This document shows, in pieces, positions 21,886 through 30,593 of a DNA stretch of 64,000 bases (its first letter is position 1; the number at the start of each line of letters is the position of its first letter). A program made the position numbers and the translations under genes. The stretch lies in the NCBI GenBank assembly GCA_020544305.1, contig CP058667.1:1984001-2048000 (forward strand), in the 5' to 3' direction. The stretch is from Staphylococcus taiwanensis (GTDB lineage Bacteria; Bacillota; Bacilli; Staphylococcales; Staphylococcaceae). Under the pieces are notes generated by a model. That model saw only the letters and a program-made list of their open reading frames with translations. It ran no database searches and was not told the DNA's origin.

Positions 21886-21925
21886 AAAAAATGCTTCCTC
21901 ACTTTAGTTAAGTCGAGAAAGCATT
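21886..21925 (-). terminator. Riboswitch-controlled terminator of metNPQ
   Basis: AATGCTTTCTC and its partner (arms 21890-21902 and 21912-21925) form a stem followed on the minus strand by TTTTTTA, lying between the SAM aptamer and metN. The upstream side overlaps the bases that would pair in an antiterminator. Confidence 0.85.
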
Positions 21926-21931
21926 CAATCA

Positions 21932-22046
21932 TCTTTCTCTCATCTTCTAAAGTAAGTAACTTTATGTGAATTGGCACCATTTCTATAATTAGACGGTTGC
22001 CGGGCTTCATAGGGCACATCCCTCCACCTCTCTTGATAAGAGTTTT
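21932..22046 (-). promoter_or_regulatory. SAM riboswitch (S-box)
   Basis: On the minus strand CTCTTATCAAGAGAGGTGG, then GGAGGG, a GCCC and GAAGCCCGGCAACC reproduce the S-box core. The P1 helix is CTCTTATC (22037-22044) paired with GATGAGAG (21935-21942), a full 8 pairs with one wobble. The family binds S-adenosylmethionine and, when bound, favours the terminator at 21886-21925, shutting off metNPQ when methionine is ample. Confidence 0.93.
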
Positions 22047-22099
22047 CGCACTATTTAATTAATTTATATCCTACCATTGCACTATAATTTCGTCAACAA

Positions 22100-22396
22100 C
22101 TATTTTAATTTCTCTAACAAATATGGAACTGATTGAAATGCATAAATTCGATCAGTTTCCTTACTTTTATTCATAACGACAAGTACTGGTACTGACATAA
22201 TTTGATTCTGTTCACTAAATTCAGGATGAAAATTTAAATCTATCTTTTTAATTGGTAATTGTAAAATCTCATTTGCGATATCTAACATTCGTTCTGAAAC
22301 TTTACATGTGCCACACATCGGTGTGTATCCAAATATAAGATGCTTTTCTTGATTAAAATTTTCACTTATATCTTCAACTTGAACTGATTTACTCAT
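22100..22396 (-). CDS. Thioredoxin-like protein with CGTC motif
   Basis: A 98-residue thioredoxin-fold protein with the redox motif FGYTPMCGTCKVSERML at about residues 28-31 and the cis-proline in IMSVPVLVVMN. The CGTC pair differs from the CGPC of classical thioredoxin. Its start overlaps the Toprim gene upstream by 8 bases, so the two are made together. It has no signal peptide and is cytoplasmic. Partner and substrate unknown. Confidence 0.82.
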   Translation of the reverse strand: MSKSVQVEDISENFNQEKHLIFGYTPMCGTCKVSERMLDIANEILQLPIKKIDLNFHPEFSEQNQIMSVPVLVVMNKSKETDRIYAFQSVPYLLEKLK

Positions 22397-22775
22397 GCAT
22401 AATTACTAACCTTTCAGTAGTTAAATTGGGGATTAGGCTTTTTTCTTTTCGAACTGTGAAACCATGCTTACTTAATACGTGAGCAAGATAATTCTTCGGA
22501 CAACGTGCAACTTCACAATACGTGCGGTCAACATAAATATGTTCACTTTCACTCAGGTGACGTTTAAACCACTTTCTGATTTTCTCACCCTCATCATCCG
22601 AATCTGCTAATACAAATACATGTTTATCATATAATGTTTCTATCATGTCATCTAATTTATCAACACTCATCGTACCATGAGTACAAATAATACTTACTGG
22701 TTCAGCGATTACTTGTTGTACTTTCTTCTTATCAGATTTACCTTCAACAATAATAACTTTGTTTAAAATTGCCAT
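22389..22775 (-). CDS. Small stand-alone Toprim domain protein
   Basis: A 128-residue protein that is essentially one Toprim domain: the glutamate motif VIIVEGKSDKKKV near residue 10 and the acidic DSDDEGEKIRKWF near 62. Single-domain Toprim proteins include RNase M5 and primase-like nucleases; this one is shorter than RNase M5. The ATG at 22775 has GAGGGTGG upstream; the open frame continues to 22808 but without a better start. It is coupled to a thioredoxin-like gene. Exact function unknown. Confidence 0.8.
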   Translation of the reverse strand: MAILNKVIIVEGKSDKKKVQQVIAEPVSIICTHGTMSVDKLDDMIETLYDKHVFVLADSDDEGEKIRKWFKRHLSESEHIYVDRTYCEVARCPKNYLAHVLSKHGFTVRKEKSLIPNLTTERLVIMHE

Positions 22776-22945
22776 GTTAATCCACCCTCTAAGTCGATAA
22801 TAAAACAATCATTTACTTTTTCACAGAACAGCTAAGCCTTAAACATACTTTACCATTACTTAACATTTAGAAAAATAATTATGCATTTATTAAGTTTTCA
22901 TCTAATTTGATATACTAAAAATCCAAAACTATAAATGGGCAAACA

Positions 22946-22983
22946 AAAAAACTCCAAGATATGCTATCTAGGAGTTTTTAAAA
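22946..22983 (-). terminator. Terminator of gcvH
   Basis: On the minus strand CTCCTAGAT and ATCTTGGAG form the stem, followed by TTTTTTTG. It abuts the gcvH stop codon. Confidence 0.75.
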
Positions 22984-22984
22984 A

Positions 22985-23365
22985 TTATTCACCAATCATT
23001 TCTTTATATTGATCAGCTGATAATAATTCATCTAATTGACTTTCATCACTAAGTTCAACTTTAACCATCCAAGCTTTTTCGTATGGTGATTCGTTAACGA
23101 ACTCTGGACTATCTTCTAATTCATCATTTGTTTCGACAATTTTACCAGATACTGGTGCGTATAATTCAGATACAGTTTTAACTGATTCCACACTACCAAA
23201 TGTATCCCCTTCGTTGATTTCATCATCAACTTCTGGTAATTCAACGAATACGATATCGCCTAATTCGCCTTGTGCGTATTCAGTAATACCAATTGTTGCA
23301 GTGTTGCCTTCAACTTTTACCCATTCATGTTCTTTAGAATATTTAAATTCGCTCGGTACTGCCAC
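22985..23365 (-). CDS. gcvH: Glycine cleavage system H protein
   Basis: GcvH carries the lipoyl arm of the glycine cleavage system and, in Firmicutes, also passes lipoyl groups to other complexes through LipL. The 126-residue protein has the lipoylation site in [18 protein letters not shown] (Lys about 63). It starts [18 protein letters not shown]. It stands alone rather than with gcvT or gcvP, in keeping with the lipoyl relay role. SD GGAGGGG. Confidence 0.96.
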   Translation of the reverse strand: MAVPSEFKYSKEHEWVKVEGNTATIGITEYAQGELGDIVFVELPEVDDEINEGDTFGSVESVKTVSELYAPVSGKIVETNDELEDSPEFVNESPYEKAWMVKVELSDESQLDELLSADQYKEMIGE

Positions 23366-23480
23366 GAGAATCCCCTCCTAAAAATAATTACAATTTAATG
23401 ATGCCATACCACAAGATTTCATTCAACTATTAATATAAAAAGTTGAAATAATTTATAGAAATAAAATTTGTAAATTTAAA

Positions 23481-23834
23481 CTATAACCAAGTTTCTTTAT
23501 ATTGTTCTTCTTTAAAGCCTAAAGTAATGTTATTACCTGAAATTGCTAATGGTCTTTTCACTAACATACCATCTGAAGCGAGTAAATTTAATTTTTCCTC
23601 ATCAGTTAGGTCTTTGAGTTTATCTTTAAGACCTAATTCTCTGTACTTAGCTCCATGTGTATTAAATAATTTGTTAATTTCTACACCTGTTTTATCGATA
23701 ATATCTTCAAACTCTTTTTGAGTTGGTGTGTGTTGAACAATATCAATGGGTTCGTAACTTACGCCATGTGTATCTAAAAATTTAGCGGCTTTTTTACAAG
23801 TCGTACAATTTGAGTATTGATAAAATTTTATCAT
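23481..23834 (-). CDS. ArsC/Spx family protein
   Basis: A 117-residue protein of the ArsC/Spx/YffB group, with the N-terminal redox CX2C in YSNCTTCKKAAKFLDTHG and the family KDLTDEEKLNLLASDGMLVKRPL. Arsenate reductases of this fold use a single Cys plus glutathione or glutaredoxin; Spx and MgsR are RNA polymerase-binding regulators with CX2C. The RPL arginine is retained. Whether it is an enzyme or a regulator cannot be told here. Confidence 0.83.
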   Translation of the reverse strand: MIKFYQYSNCTTCKKAAKFLDTHGVSYEPIDIVQHTPTQKEFEDIIDKTGVEINKLFNTHGAKYRELGLKDKLKDLTDEEKLNLLASDGMLVKRPLAISGNNITLGFKEEQYKETWL

Positions 23835-23975
23835 GCAGATGTAACCTCCTATTCTATCTTAATTTAAATATATCAGATAATTCATGTAAACGCTCTATAT
23901 TTTAAGCTTAATTTTTCAACTTAATTAAATATTTCGTTATAATACTGTTAGTATTTATGAAAAGGAGCGTTAACT

Positions 23976-24299
23976 ATGCAAAGTATTAAATCAACTGAAG
24001 ACTTTAAATCAACCATTCAAAGCGATAAACCTGTCATCGTGAAATTTGAGGCTGGTTGGTGTCCAGATTGTAAAGCAATGGACATGTGGATTGACCCAAT
24101 TGTTGAAAAATATAATGATTATGATTGGTATACTGTTAACCGTGATGAGCTAGAAGATGTAGCTGCGGATAATGATGTTATGGGAATTCCAAGTTTATTA
24201 GTATTCGAAAATGGCAACAAACGTGCACATTTACATTCAGCAAATGCAAAATCACCAGAACAAGTTGAATCATTCTTAGAAGAAACATTTAATAAATAG
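23976..24299 (+). CDS. Thioredoxin family protein with CPDC motif
   Basis: A 107-residue thioredoxin-fold protein. The active site is GWCPDCKAMD near residue 30 and the cis-proline in VMGIPSLLVFENG. The CPDC pair and charged surface distinguish it from housekeeping TrxA. It is cytoplasmic, has its own AAAGGAG site and is divergent from the ArsC/Spx-like gene, 141 bases away. Confidence 0.86.
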   Translation: MQSIKSTEDFKSTIQSDKPVIVKFEAGWCPDCKAMDMWIDPIVEKYNDYDWYTVNRDELEDVAADNDVMGIPSLLVFENGNKRAHLHSANAKSPEQVESFLEETFNK

Positions 24300-24309
24300 G
24301 GAGTAGAAT

Positions 24310-24425
24310 AGAAATCTAATTTGATAAAAAATTTTGTTCTTCTATCCCGGCAAGGGTGACTAAGAGTGGAAAAAGCTTAATACCAGCGTATTTCCAATTC
24401 AGTCAGCTATTGCCAGAGAAATTTA
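24310..24425. repeat. Dispersed staphylococcal intergenic repeat, copy 1 (partial)
   Basis: The segment TTCTATCCCGGCAAGG then GGTGACTAAGAGTGGAAAAA, GCTTAATA, TTCAGTCAGCTATTGCCA matches copies at about 32.4 and 59.1 kb in the same order and orientation. It lies between a rightward thioredoxin gene and a leftward nitroreductase gene. Confidence 0.7.
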
Positions 24426-24426
24426 G

Positions 24427-24470
24427 ACGGCTAAAACATTTATTTGTTTCAGCCGTCAATTTTTTCATAT
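24427..24470. terminator. Bidirectional terminator before the nitroreductase stop
   Basis: GACGGCTAAAACA pairs with TGTTTCAGCCGTC (one mismatch) and is followed by ATTTTTT on the plus strand. Confidence 0.75.
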
Positions 24471-25009
24471 TAATACTCAGAAATTAAATTTTTATTTTTA
24501 CGTGGTTTTTTAGTAGGTGCTTCTTCTAAATCTGTTAAATAAAGCAATCCAGCAATCACTTCATCATCTTTTACACCAAATACTTTACGTACTTTTGGCT
24601 CAAAGATATAAGGTGGTGTCTTCCAACACGTACCTATACCTTGTTCATGAAGTAATAACATTAGATTTTGTGCATAAGCACCCATCGCAAAATAATTTTC
24701 ACGATTTTGACGTTGTCTTGGATCTGTTTTAAGAACTAAGACAAGCATACCACCTAAGTTCGTTACATTATTATAGTGGTCCTCTTGTTTTTCAGGACTA
24801 TTAGGAAATGCAAAGTATGTTACGTCTCTACTCATTTCCCCTAATCGATCTTTAGACACATGAATGATTCTCCATGGCTCTCGCATACCATGATTTGGAG
24901 CATCAGCAGCTTTCTCAATTGCTTCAAATAAAGCATCCTCATCTATAGTCATATCATGGTTAAATTTTTTAATACTTCTTCTTGTAGAAATCGCTTCTTG
25001 TAATTCCAC
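24470..25009 (-). CDS. Nitroreductase family protein
   Basis: A 179-residue FMN-dependent nitroreductase-fold protein. It opens ELQEAISTRRSIKKF, has the FMN-contact region APNHGMREPWRIIHV and the dimer helix segment YAQNLMLLLHEQGIGTCWKT. Such enzymes reduce quinones, nitro compounds or act as dehalogenases; substrate not evident. Monocistronic, GGAGCG upstream of ATG. Confidence 0.88.
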   Translation of the reverse strand: MELQEAISTRRSIKKFNHDMTIDEDALFEAIEKAADAPNHGMREPWRIIHVSKDRLGEMSRDVTYFAFPNSPEKQEDHYNNVTNLGGMLVLVLKTDPRQRQNRENYFAMGAYAQNLMLLLHEQGIGTCWKTPPYIFEPKVRKVFGVKDDEVIAGLLYLTDLEEAPTKKPRKNKNLISEY

Positions 25010-25079
25010 AATTATCGCTCCTTCATATTGATAACTATTATCAATTATAAGGCTTTAAAGCAGGTAATTCAAATGTATA

Positions 25080-25805
25080 CTACATATTTTCATAGAATAA
25101 CAGTTGTTCTTTTAATGTTTTAACATGAATCTGTCCTGGTGCTTGAGGTTCACCTAAACATCCGTATGAAACGGATCCACCAAAGACACCTTGTGCAGTA
25201 CGACTTACCAGTCCCATTTGAGACATCGAAATACCAATCACTTTTGAATATACTGCATCTACACTATTCGCCATTGCTTCCAATAGAATTGCTACATCTT
25301 CGCGACTATGTGGCATTACTGCAATTTTGACATAATCTGGATTTAATTGATGCATTTTATAATATGTGAATCTTAGTATATCTATATCTGGTGTTTCTTG
25401 AAAATTATGATACGACACCACAACTTGCTTGTAGTTCTGTTGCGCCAACTGAACCAGTTCACGATGTGCAAAAACATCGTAATCACTGTCCCATTCAATA
25501 TCAATCATATGACAATCGTCAACATATACGATTTCATGTAGAAGAGCCATATATGCTTCATATGACAACTCACCTTTACCACCTTGAGTAGAGGTACGAT
25601 AAGTAACCAAGACTTTAAAATCTATATCATGGCGATGCAATAATTGCAGATTGTCTTTAAGTAATTGTAGATGATTATCTGGCCACTGGTCGATACGTAA
25701 TTCCACTATATCAATGTCATGACTATACGTCTTTAAATCTTTTAGCGTTGTTGTATCAATTAATCCAATTGGTGCTATCGTTGCAGCAACTTCTACATTC
25801 GTCAT
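25080..25805 (-). CDS. aroD: Type I 3-dehydroquinate dehydratase
   Basis: AroD catalyses the third step of the shikimate pathway by a Schiff base mechanism. The 241-residue TIM barrel shows VELRIDQWPDN (conserved Glu/Arg), the catalytic His in VVSYHNFQETP (about 135), the Schiff-base lysine in NPDYVKIAVMP (about 162), SKVIGISMSQMG with the substrate arginine downstream, and FGGSVSYGCLGEPQAPGQI at the C-terminus. The gene stands alone. Confidence 0.95.
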   Translation of the reverse strand: MTNVEVAATIAPIGLIDTTTLKDLKTYSHDIDIVELRIDQWPDNHLQLLKDNLQLLHRHDIDFKVLVTYRTSTQGGKGELSYEAYMALLHEIVYVDDCHMIDIEWDSDYDVFAHRELVQLAQQNYKQVVVSYHNFQETPDIDILRFTYYKMHQLNPDYVKIAVMPHSREDVAILLEAMANSVDAVYSKVIGISMSQMGLVSRTAQGVFGGSVSYGCLGEPQAPGQIHVKTLKEQLLFYENM

Positions 25806-25967
25806 AGCGTTCCCTACTTTCTTATTATGCTTTGTATATATTTTAAACTATTGAGAATTTAACGCCAAATTCAAGGGTGTCCATTTTAAATCTTAAAAAT
25901 AAATATGATTTAAAATTTACAAGTTGGGTAAACAATGATTGTATACGAAATTTAGGAGGTAATAATA

Positions 25968-26390
25968 ATGGCAGTTCAATATGAAACTAAAGCAACAAAC
26001 GTTGGTGGACGTAAAGGACATGTACACACTGACGATAATGCAATTAATGCAGATGTATTACCACCACAACAAGCGGACGGAAACGCAACTAACCCTGAAC
26101 AATTGTTCGCAGCTGGTTATGCTTCATGCTTTAACGGTGCATTTGATTTAATCTTAAAACAAAATAAAGTACGCGATGCTGAACCTGAAGTAACATTAAC
26201 AGTACGTTTAGAAGATGATCCTGATGCAGAAAGTCCAAAACTTAGCGTAGCCATCGATGCTAAAGTTAAAAACGTATTATCACAAGAAGACGCTGAGAAA
26301 TATTTACATGATGCGCATGAATTTTGCCCATACTCAAAAGCAACACGTGGCAACATTGATGTAGATTTAAACGTACAAGTTGTAGAATAA
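25968..26390 (+). CDS. ohr: Organic hydroperoxide resistance protein
   Basis: Ohr is a thiol peroxidase that reduces organic hydroperoxides using lipoyl or thiol reductants. The 140-residue protein has the peroxidatic cysteine in [12 protein letters not shown] (about 52) and the resolving one in [12 protein letters not shown] (about 117). The glycine-rich [13 protein letters not shown] start is typical. No ohrR regulator is adjacent. Strong SD TTAGGAGGTAATAATA. Confidence 0.95.
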   Translation: MAVQYETKATNVGGRKGHVHTDDNAINADVLPPQQADGNATNPEQLFAAGYASCFNGAFDLILKQNKVRDAEPEVTLTVRLEDDPDAESPKLSVAIDAKVKNVLSQEDAEKYLHDAHEFCPYSKATRGNIDVDLNVQVVE

Positions 26391-26446
26391 TTAATATTAA
26401 CTGATTAATTTATCAATGGACAAATATTACGATATATTATTAATTT

Positions 26447-26490
26447 GAAGACATAGAAATTCATTTTTGGATTTTTATGTCTTCTTTTTT
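26447..26490 (+). terminator. Terminator after ohr
   Basis: GAAGACATAGAAAT pairs with ATTTTTATGTCTTC and is followed by TTTTTTTG. Confidence 0.8.
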
Positions 26491-26638
26491 TGTATAATGA
26501 GCTAATTTAAGTTAATCTATAAATACAGTAAATAAATAACTATATAAAACATTTATACATACTAAAAAAACAACCAATTTATGTAAATTCATTTTATATA
26601 ACAAAAATGTTTTCTTTTTTTCATTTAAGGAGGATATG

Positions 26639-27130
26639 ATGGCTGATATCAGAATATTAAAACAACAAGATTTAAATCACTATACTAAACTACTATCGAG
26701 CAACTCTCATACCTATGCTTGGGATAAATTGTATCTGGAGAATGTTTCAGATGATTATCTACAACAAGTACTTTCTTCAGAAGAAGATTATTGCAACATA
26801 TTTGGTGCTTTTAAAGACAAGGAACTTGTAGCATGCGTTACACTTCGCCAACTTAGACAAGTTGGTAATGCTCATAAAGCATTGATAGAAAATTTATTTA
26901 TAATCGACAAAGAAGATAAAGATACAATTCAAAAATTATTAAATACGGTCATTGAACATGCTAAATCTCGAAATATTGAAAAATTAATGACGTGTGTAAC
27001 ATCTAATAATATAAGTGGTAAAATCTTCTTTTCAACGTTAGGATTTGAAACATTAGGTTTAGAAACAAAATCTTCAAAAATTGGTAATGATTACTTCGAT
27101 GTTCATTGGTTACTCTATGACATTGATTAA
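26639..27130 (+). CDS. GNAT-type acetyltransferase-like protein
   Basis: A 163-residue protein with GNAT-fold features: the strand-rich KELVACVTLRQLRQVGN, the acyl-CoA region LIENLFIIDKEDKDTIQKLL and a late NNISGKIFFSTLGFETLGLE. The canonical Q/RxxGxG/A is weak, so the donor-binding loop is atypical. Two ATGs are adjacent; the second (26639) is 5 bases after GGAGG and fits better than the first. Substrate unknown. Confidence 0.72.
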   Translation: MADIRILKQQDLNHYTKLLSSNSHTYAWDKLYLENVSDDYLQQVLSSEEDYCNIFGAFKDKELVACVTLRQLRQVGNAHKALIENLFIIDKEDKDTIQKLLNTVIEHAKSRNIEKLMTCVTSNNISGKIFFSTLGFETLGLETKSSKIGNDYFDVHWLLYDID

Positions 27131-27165
27131 TCATCCATCCTTTTAATCATGCTTAAATATCCTCT

Positions 27166-27201
27166 AGACATTATAAGCATATGCTTTATAATGTCTTTTA
27201 T
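27166..27201 (+). terminator. Terminator after the GNAT gene
   Basis: AGACATTATAAGCAT and ATGCTTTATAATGTCT form a nearly perfect self-complementary stem, followed by TTTATA. Confidence 0.7.
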
Positions 27202-27260
27202 ATTCTAAATTTTCAGAAACTATACAATAAAAGATGATTTAAAATATGGAGGCGTGTTAA

Positions 27261-27881
27261 GTGATTCAAGCAATTATTCATGGCTTTCTATTAGCTTTAG
27301 GTCTCATACTTCCACTTGGTGCTCAAAATGTATTTGTATTTAATCAAGGCGCAAATCAGCAAAAATTCAAACGCGCCTTACCCGCTATTATTACAGCGGG
27401 GCTATGTGATACATTACTTATCTCTTTAGCAGTAATAGGTGTTTCTTTAATTTTAATGTCACTACCAATGTTGCAACTAGTAGTCTATATTATAGGATTG
27501 TTCTTTTTACTCTATATGGCATGGTCATTATGGAAGGAAAATCCTAATAATGCTAACGACGTACAGGGAGGACTTTCTCCGAGTAAACAAATTAGTTTCG
27601 CACTTTCAGTATCCTTATTAAACCCACATGCGATCATGGATACAATTGGTGTGATTGGTACAAGCGCCTCAGCATATAATGGTGTAGCTAAAATCGCTTT
27701 TACTTTAGCAACTGTTTCAGTTTCTTGGTTATGGTTTATATTTTTAGCCATTGCAGGCCGTACAGTCGGACATTTTGATAAATCAGGACGTTTACTTTTA
27801 ATTTTAAATAAAGTATCCAGTATCATCATTCTCATAGTAGCCTGCATGATTATCGAAAAAATTATCCATTTACTATTTTAG
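27261..27881 (+). CDS. LysE/ArgO family amino acid exporter
   Basis: A 206-residue protein with six hydrophobic spans of the LysE superfamily. It opens IHGFLLALGLILPLGAQNVFVFNQG, the family signature, and has SVSLLNPHAIMDTIGVIGT in the middle, as in lysine/arginine exporters. It starts at GTG 27261 with GGAGG 8 bases upstream. No LysG/ArgP regulator is adjacent. Basic amino acids are the likely substrate, but this is inferred from the family. Confidence 0.88.
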   Translation: MIQAIIHGFLLALGLILPLGAQNVFVFNQGANQQKFKRALPAIITAGLCDTLLISLAVIGVSLILMSLPMLQLVVYIIGLFFLLYMAWSLWKENPNNANDVQGGLSPSKQISFALSVSLLNPHAIMDTIGVIGTSASAYNGVAKIAFTLATVSVSWLWFIFLAIAGRTVGHFDKSGRLLLILNKVSSIIILIVACMIIEKIIHLLF

Positions 27882-27960
27882 AGAATCAACAAATTTAAAC
27901 TTTATGGGTATTTTATGTTTTATCTTTAATTCTTCATGTTTTTATTATAGAATTACACAT

Positions 27961-28030
27961 AGGCGCATTACCTTTCTTTTTTATTGTGTTTGGTAGCTAA
28001 TAATTATAGAGGTAATTGCGCCATTTTTGT
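27961..28030 (+). terminator. Terminator-like inverted repeat after the LysE gene
   Basis: GGCGCATTACCT pairs with AGGTAATTGCGCC (one bulge) across a loop of about 35 bases, then ATTTTTG. Confidence 0.5.
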
Positions 28031-28041
28031 ATTCAAAACAC

Positions 28042-28083
28042 AAAATTGGACTGATGACGAGAAGCATCAGTCCAATTTTTTTA
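28042..28083. terminator. Bidirectional terminator before the phosphatase gene
   Basis: AAATTGGACTGATG and CATCAGTCCAATTT form a perfect 14-bp stem around ACGAGAAG, with A and T runs on both sides. Confidence 0.85.
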
Positions 28084-28132
28084 ACTTCATTTTATGATTT
28101 TTAATTTGTATTACTCATAAATTTGCAACGCT

Positions 28133-28735
28133 TTAATATTCAATTTTTTCATTTGTTATAGGGTCTACTTTATTAAGCAATTTAAATTGATGTTCATCAT
28201 ATTCAAATTTTAAAATATGGCAATTACCTATAAATACTTCAGTAGTTAAAGCGTTTCTCATCCATTTTCTTAAAAAGATTTGGATTGCTGTGCCGTGGCT
28301 TACAGCTAATACAGTGCTACCTGCTGTACCTTCCATAATTTCAGTCAAGGTGTCATTTAAACGTTCCTCTACTGCTTCTTTAGCATCTCCACCAAATGGC
28401 ACTAAACGATCTCCAAACACATCTTTATTATCCCATATAGCATCTAATAATTCCGTACTATCCCCTTCAAACAAGCCAAAATTCCACTCTTTAAGCCCTT
28501 TTAATCGTTGGTACGCTCTATTAGGGACTGCATGTTCCAAAGTATCACAAGCGCGTTCAGAACTTGAAGAGAACAATGCATCAAAGTGGATGTTATGAGT
28601 ATTAAAATATTGACTTGCTTGTTGTGCTTGAGAAATACCAAGCTCACTTAAAGGTGAATCACTTGCACCTTGTACTTTTCCCCTTAAATTAAACATTGTT
28701 TGACCATGTCTCATTAAATAAAGTGTTTTAGACAT
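28133..28735 (-). CDS. Histidine phosphatase family protein
   Basis: A 200-residue member of the histidine phosphatase (phosphoglycerate mutase-like) family. The catalytic LYLMRHGQTMFNLRGKVQG with phospho-histidine at about residue 9 and the second histidine in LAVSHGTAIQIFL are present, with ERACDTLEHA and EWNFGLFEG between them. The length fits broad-specificity phosphatases such as PhoE rather than glycolytic GpmA. Substrate unknown. Confidence 0.88.
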   Translation of the reverse strand: MSKTLYLMRHGQTMFNLRGKVQGASDSPLSELGISQAQQASQYFNTHNIHFDALFSSSSERACDTLEHAVPNRAYQRLKGLKEWNFGLFEGDSTELLDAIWDNKDVFGDRLVPFGGDAKEAVEERLNDTLTEIMEGTAGSTVLAVSHGTAIQIFLRKWMRNALTTEVFIGNCHILKFEYDEHQFKLLNKVDPITNEKIEY

Positions 28736-28908
28736 TCTTTACACCTCAATTTTTGAATTTTGAAAAATAATAAAACATTATGCTTTATAAGGTAAATGTA
28801 AAAAATATTTGATATATGGCACGCATATAAGAATTAAATAATCATACAATAGTATACATTATTTTTTTAATTTTCAAAAACAAGAACATAGAAAAACTTT
28901 ATAAAATA

Positions 28909-28933
28909 GTTTGATAGTGATTAGGTTGGGTAT
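28909..28933 (+). promoter_or_regulatory. Sigma-B-type promoter
   Basis: GTTTGA (28909-28914), 13 bases, GGGTAT (28928-28933), the same spacing as the csbD promoter. A TATAAT overlaps its end, so sigma-A use cannot be excluded. It would drive the small ORF at 28975. Confidence 0.55.
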
Positions 28934-28974
28934 AATGAATTATAAGTTTCACAATCATAGAAGGAGTGTTAACT

Positions 28975-29214
28975 ATGAATCATAATGAGTGTAATTATGT
29001 TAATCCTAATAAGCTCTCATTAGATTGGGAATGTTTAATAATAAGTAAAACAGATATGTTACTTGATGGGATTCCTAATGAATTAATTAATTCATGGATG
29101 GCTAGAGAAATTATTGAGCCTTTCTCGATTAAAAATAATGAAATTAATTTTAAAACGAAAGATATTTGGGATGCATTAAACACACAAAATTGGTATTATT
29201 CATACTCAAATTAA
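28975..29214 (+). CDS. Small uncharacterised protein
   Basis: I do not recognise this 79-residue soluble protein ([20 protein letters not shown], later [18 protein letters not shown]). It has no membrane span. AAGGAG lies 8 bases before the ATG, and a sigma-B-like promoter lies about 40 bases upstream, so a stress-related role is a guess. It converges with the yozE-like gene, the two stops overlapping by 9 bases. Confidence 0.65.
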   Translation: MNHNECNYVNPNKLSLDWECLIISKTDMLLDGIPNELINSWMAREIIEPFSIKNNEINFKTKDIWDALNTQNWYYSYSN

Positions 29215-29409
29215 TTTATATAGACTGATTGCTCTATTTGTGCTTTCAATAAGTTGATGATCTTCATAATTTGTCATCACATATGCTCTAATTTCTTTAT
29301 TATTATATTCGTGTTTTGGAAACTTGCAATCGTTTACGATATATTGTGCTAAACTTCCAAGAGGTGTATCGTCGTTTATAAATCCAATAATAAAATCATA
29401 AAATGTCAT
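29206..29409 (-). CDS. YozE family SAM-like protein
   Basis: A 67-residue protein matching the YozE_SAM_like family: [20 protein letters not shown] then [20 protein letters not shown]. The fold resembles sterile-alpha-motif domains, but function is unknown. The start ATG 29409 has GGAGG 6 bases upstream. Its stop overlaps the converging small ORF. Confidence 0.82.
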   Translation of the reverse strand: MTFYDFIIGFINDDTPLGSLAQYIVNDCKFPKHEYNNKEIRAYVMTNYEDHQLIESTNRAISLYKLI

Positions 29410-30004
29410 AATTATCCTCCCCAGTTTAATCAATTTCTTTCTTTTTCTCTTTTAAAAATACGTATTTAGTTTAAACATATAGGATAACTCAAGTTTAAAA
29501 TATTAATTTAAAGTACATTTTTGATTTGATGTACTTTTTGTGCCGATAGATGGCTAACGCGTTAAATATATTGTAAAAAACTTTCTTATTATAATTAAAT
29601 CATGTACTAATTAAATAATCACTATATTATTAATCAATAAAGTTAATTATTTTATAAATATGACAATATCGTGACTAATTTAAGCATTACATTTATTATT
29701 TTTAACTTCTCGGTCTCTTTGAAGATATATATTGATAGTATATTTAAACGCTTAACTCAAAAAATATAATTCCTTTAATTGCCTACTTATAGTAAAAATA
29801 AAGTGGGCAGTTTTATTTTGAATTATTAAAATTAAAGATTGATACTTATTATTGCCTACTTTTCAATTAATAGCAACAAAAATTTTGTCAATTTTTAGTC
29901 TTTTTTCAAAAACCTTTTAAGTCTTTTATTGAATGTCTTTTTACTATTATAATATTAATGATATGATTGAATAGATTAATTTAACTTACAATGAGGTGAC
30001 ACCT
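29410..30004. other. Long AT-rich gap with two terminator-like hairpins
   Basis: I see no gene in this stretch. A hairpin AAGTACA/TGTACTT (29511-29536) precedes TTTTT, and a second TGCCTACTT/AAGTGGGCA (29780-29809) precedes GTTTTATTTT. The decamer TTGCCTACTT recurs 73 bases after the second hairpin begins. A TATAAT near 29949 may be the -10 of the small membrane protein pair. A short untranslated RNA ending near 29820 is possible. Confidence 0.4.
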
Positions 30005-30262
30005 ATGAATATAAATAAAATTTTTTGGATAAATATTTTTATGACACTTGTATTTTTAGGCTTTAATATTATCGTCACCTATTATCCAAATTTAGATGAT
30101 TTCTTTTGGCTCGTACCAGGTCTTATTATTAGCGGTATTACAATTATATTGAGCTTAGTTACTGCTATGATTTGTAAATCACTCATTAGTGAAGTCATTT
30201 TTCTAGTCAATATCGTATTACTTTTATATTATATATATCCATTGATATATACCTTTTTCTAA
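30005..30262 (+). CDS. Small three-span membrane protein
   Basis: An 85-residue protein with three hydrophobic segments (IFWINIFMTLVFLGFNIIV, FWLVPGLIISGITIILSLV, LISEVIFLVNIVLLLYYIY). No family recognised. ATG 30005 has GAGGTG 6 bases upstream and is preferred over the GTG inside that site. It is followed 24 bases later by another small membrane protein, likely the same transcript. Confidence 0.65.
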   Translation: MNINKIFWINIFMTLVFLGFNIIVTYYPNLDDFFWLVPGLIISGITIILSLVTAMICKSLISEVIFLVNIVLLLYYIYPLIYTFF

Positions 30263-30286
30263 ATTTAATTATAGGAGGCTTTAAAT

Positions 30287-30475
30287 ATGAGTATGCATTT
30301 AACCATTTTATTATGGCTTGGTATCCTCTTCGTAGTCGCAGCCTCAATTGTATTGGGCTTACTACTTAAAACTAAAAAAGAAGAACGCAAAGAGTCATAT
30401 TTAGGTTTTACCGTCGTGTTTTACATTTTTGGTTTTGCTTTATTAATATATGTACTAATATTTGGCGTTTTATAA
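30287..30475 (+). CDS. Small two-span membrane protein
   Basis: A 62-residue protein with two hydrophobic segments (LTILLWLGILFVVAASIVLG and LGFTVVFYIFGFALLIYVLI) separated by the charged KTKKEERKES turn, so both ends face the same side. AGGAGG lies 8 bases before the ATG. A terminator follows 12 bases past the stop. Function unknown. Confidence 0.68.
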   Translation: MSMHLTILLWLGILFVVAASIVLGLLLKTKKEERKESYLGFTVVFYIFGFALLIYVLIFGVL

Positions 30476-30486
30476 TGTACCTACTA

Positions 30487-30530
30487 CAAAGAACAAAATT
30501 AATTTTTAAGTTTTGTTCTTTTTTTATTAT
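30487..30530 (+). terminator. Terminator of the small membrane protein pair
   Basis: AAGAACAAAATT pairs with AAGTTTTGTTCTT and is followed by TTTTTT. Confidence 0.8.
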
Positions 30531-30593
30531 CATTTAATTACCACCAAAGTAAATAATTTATAGCGATAGATAGACTTACTAAGGAGTCCTTAA

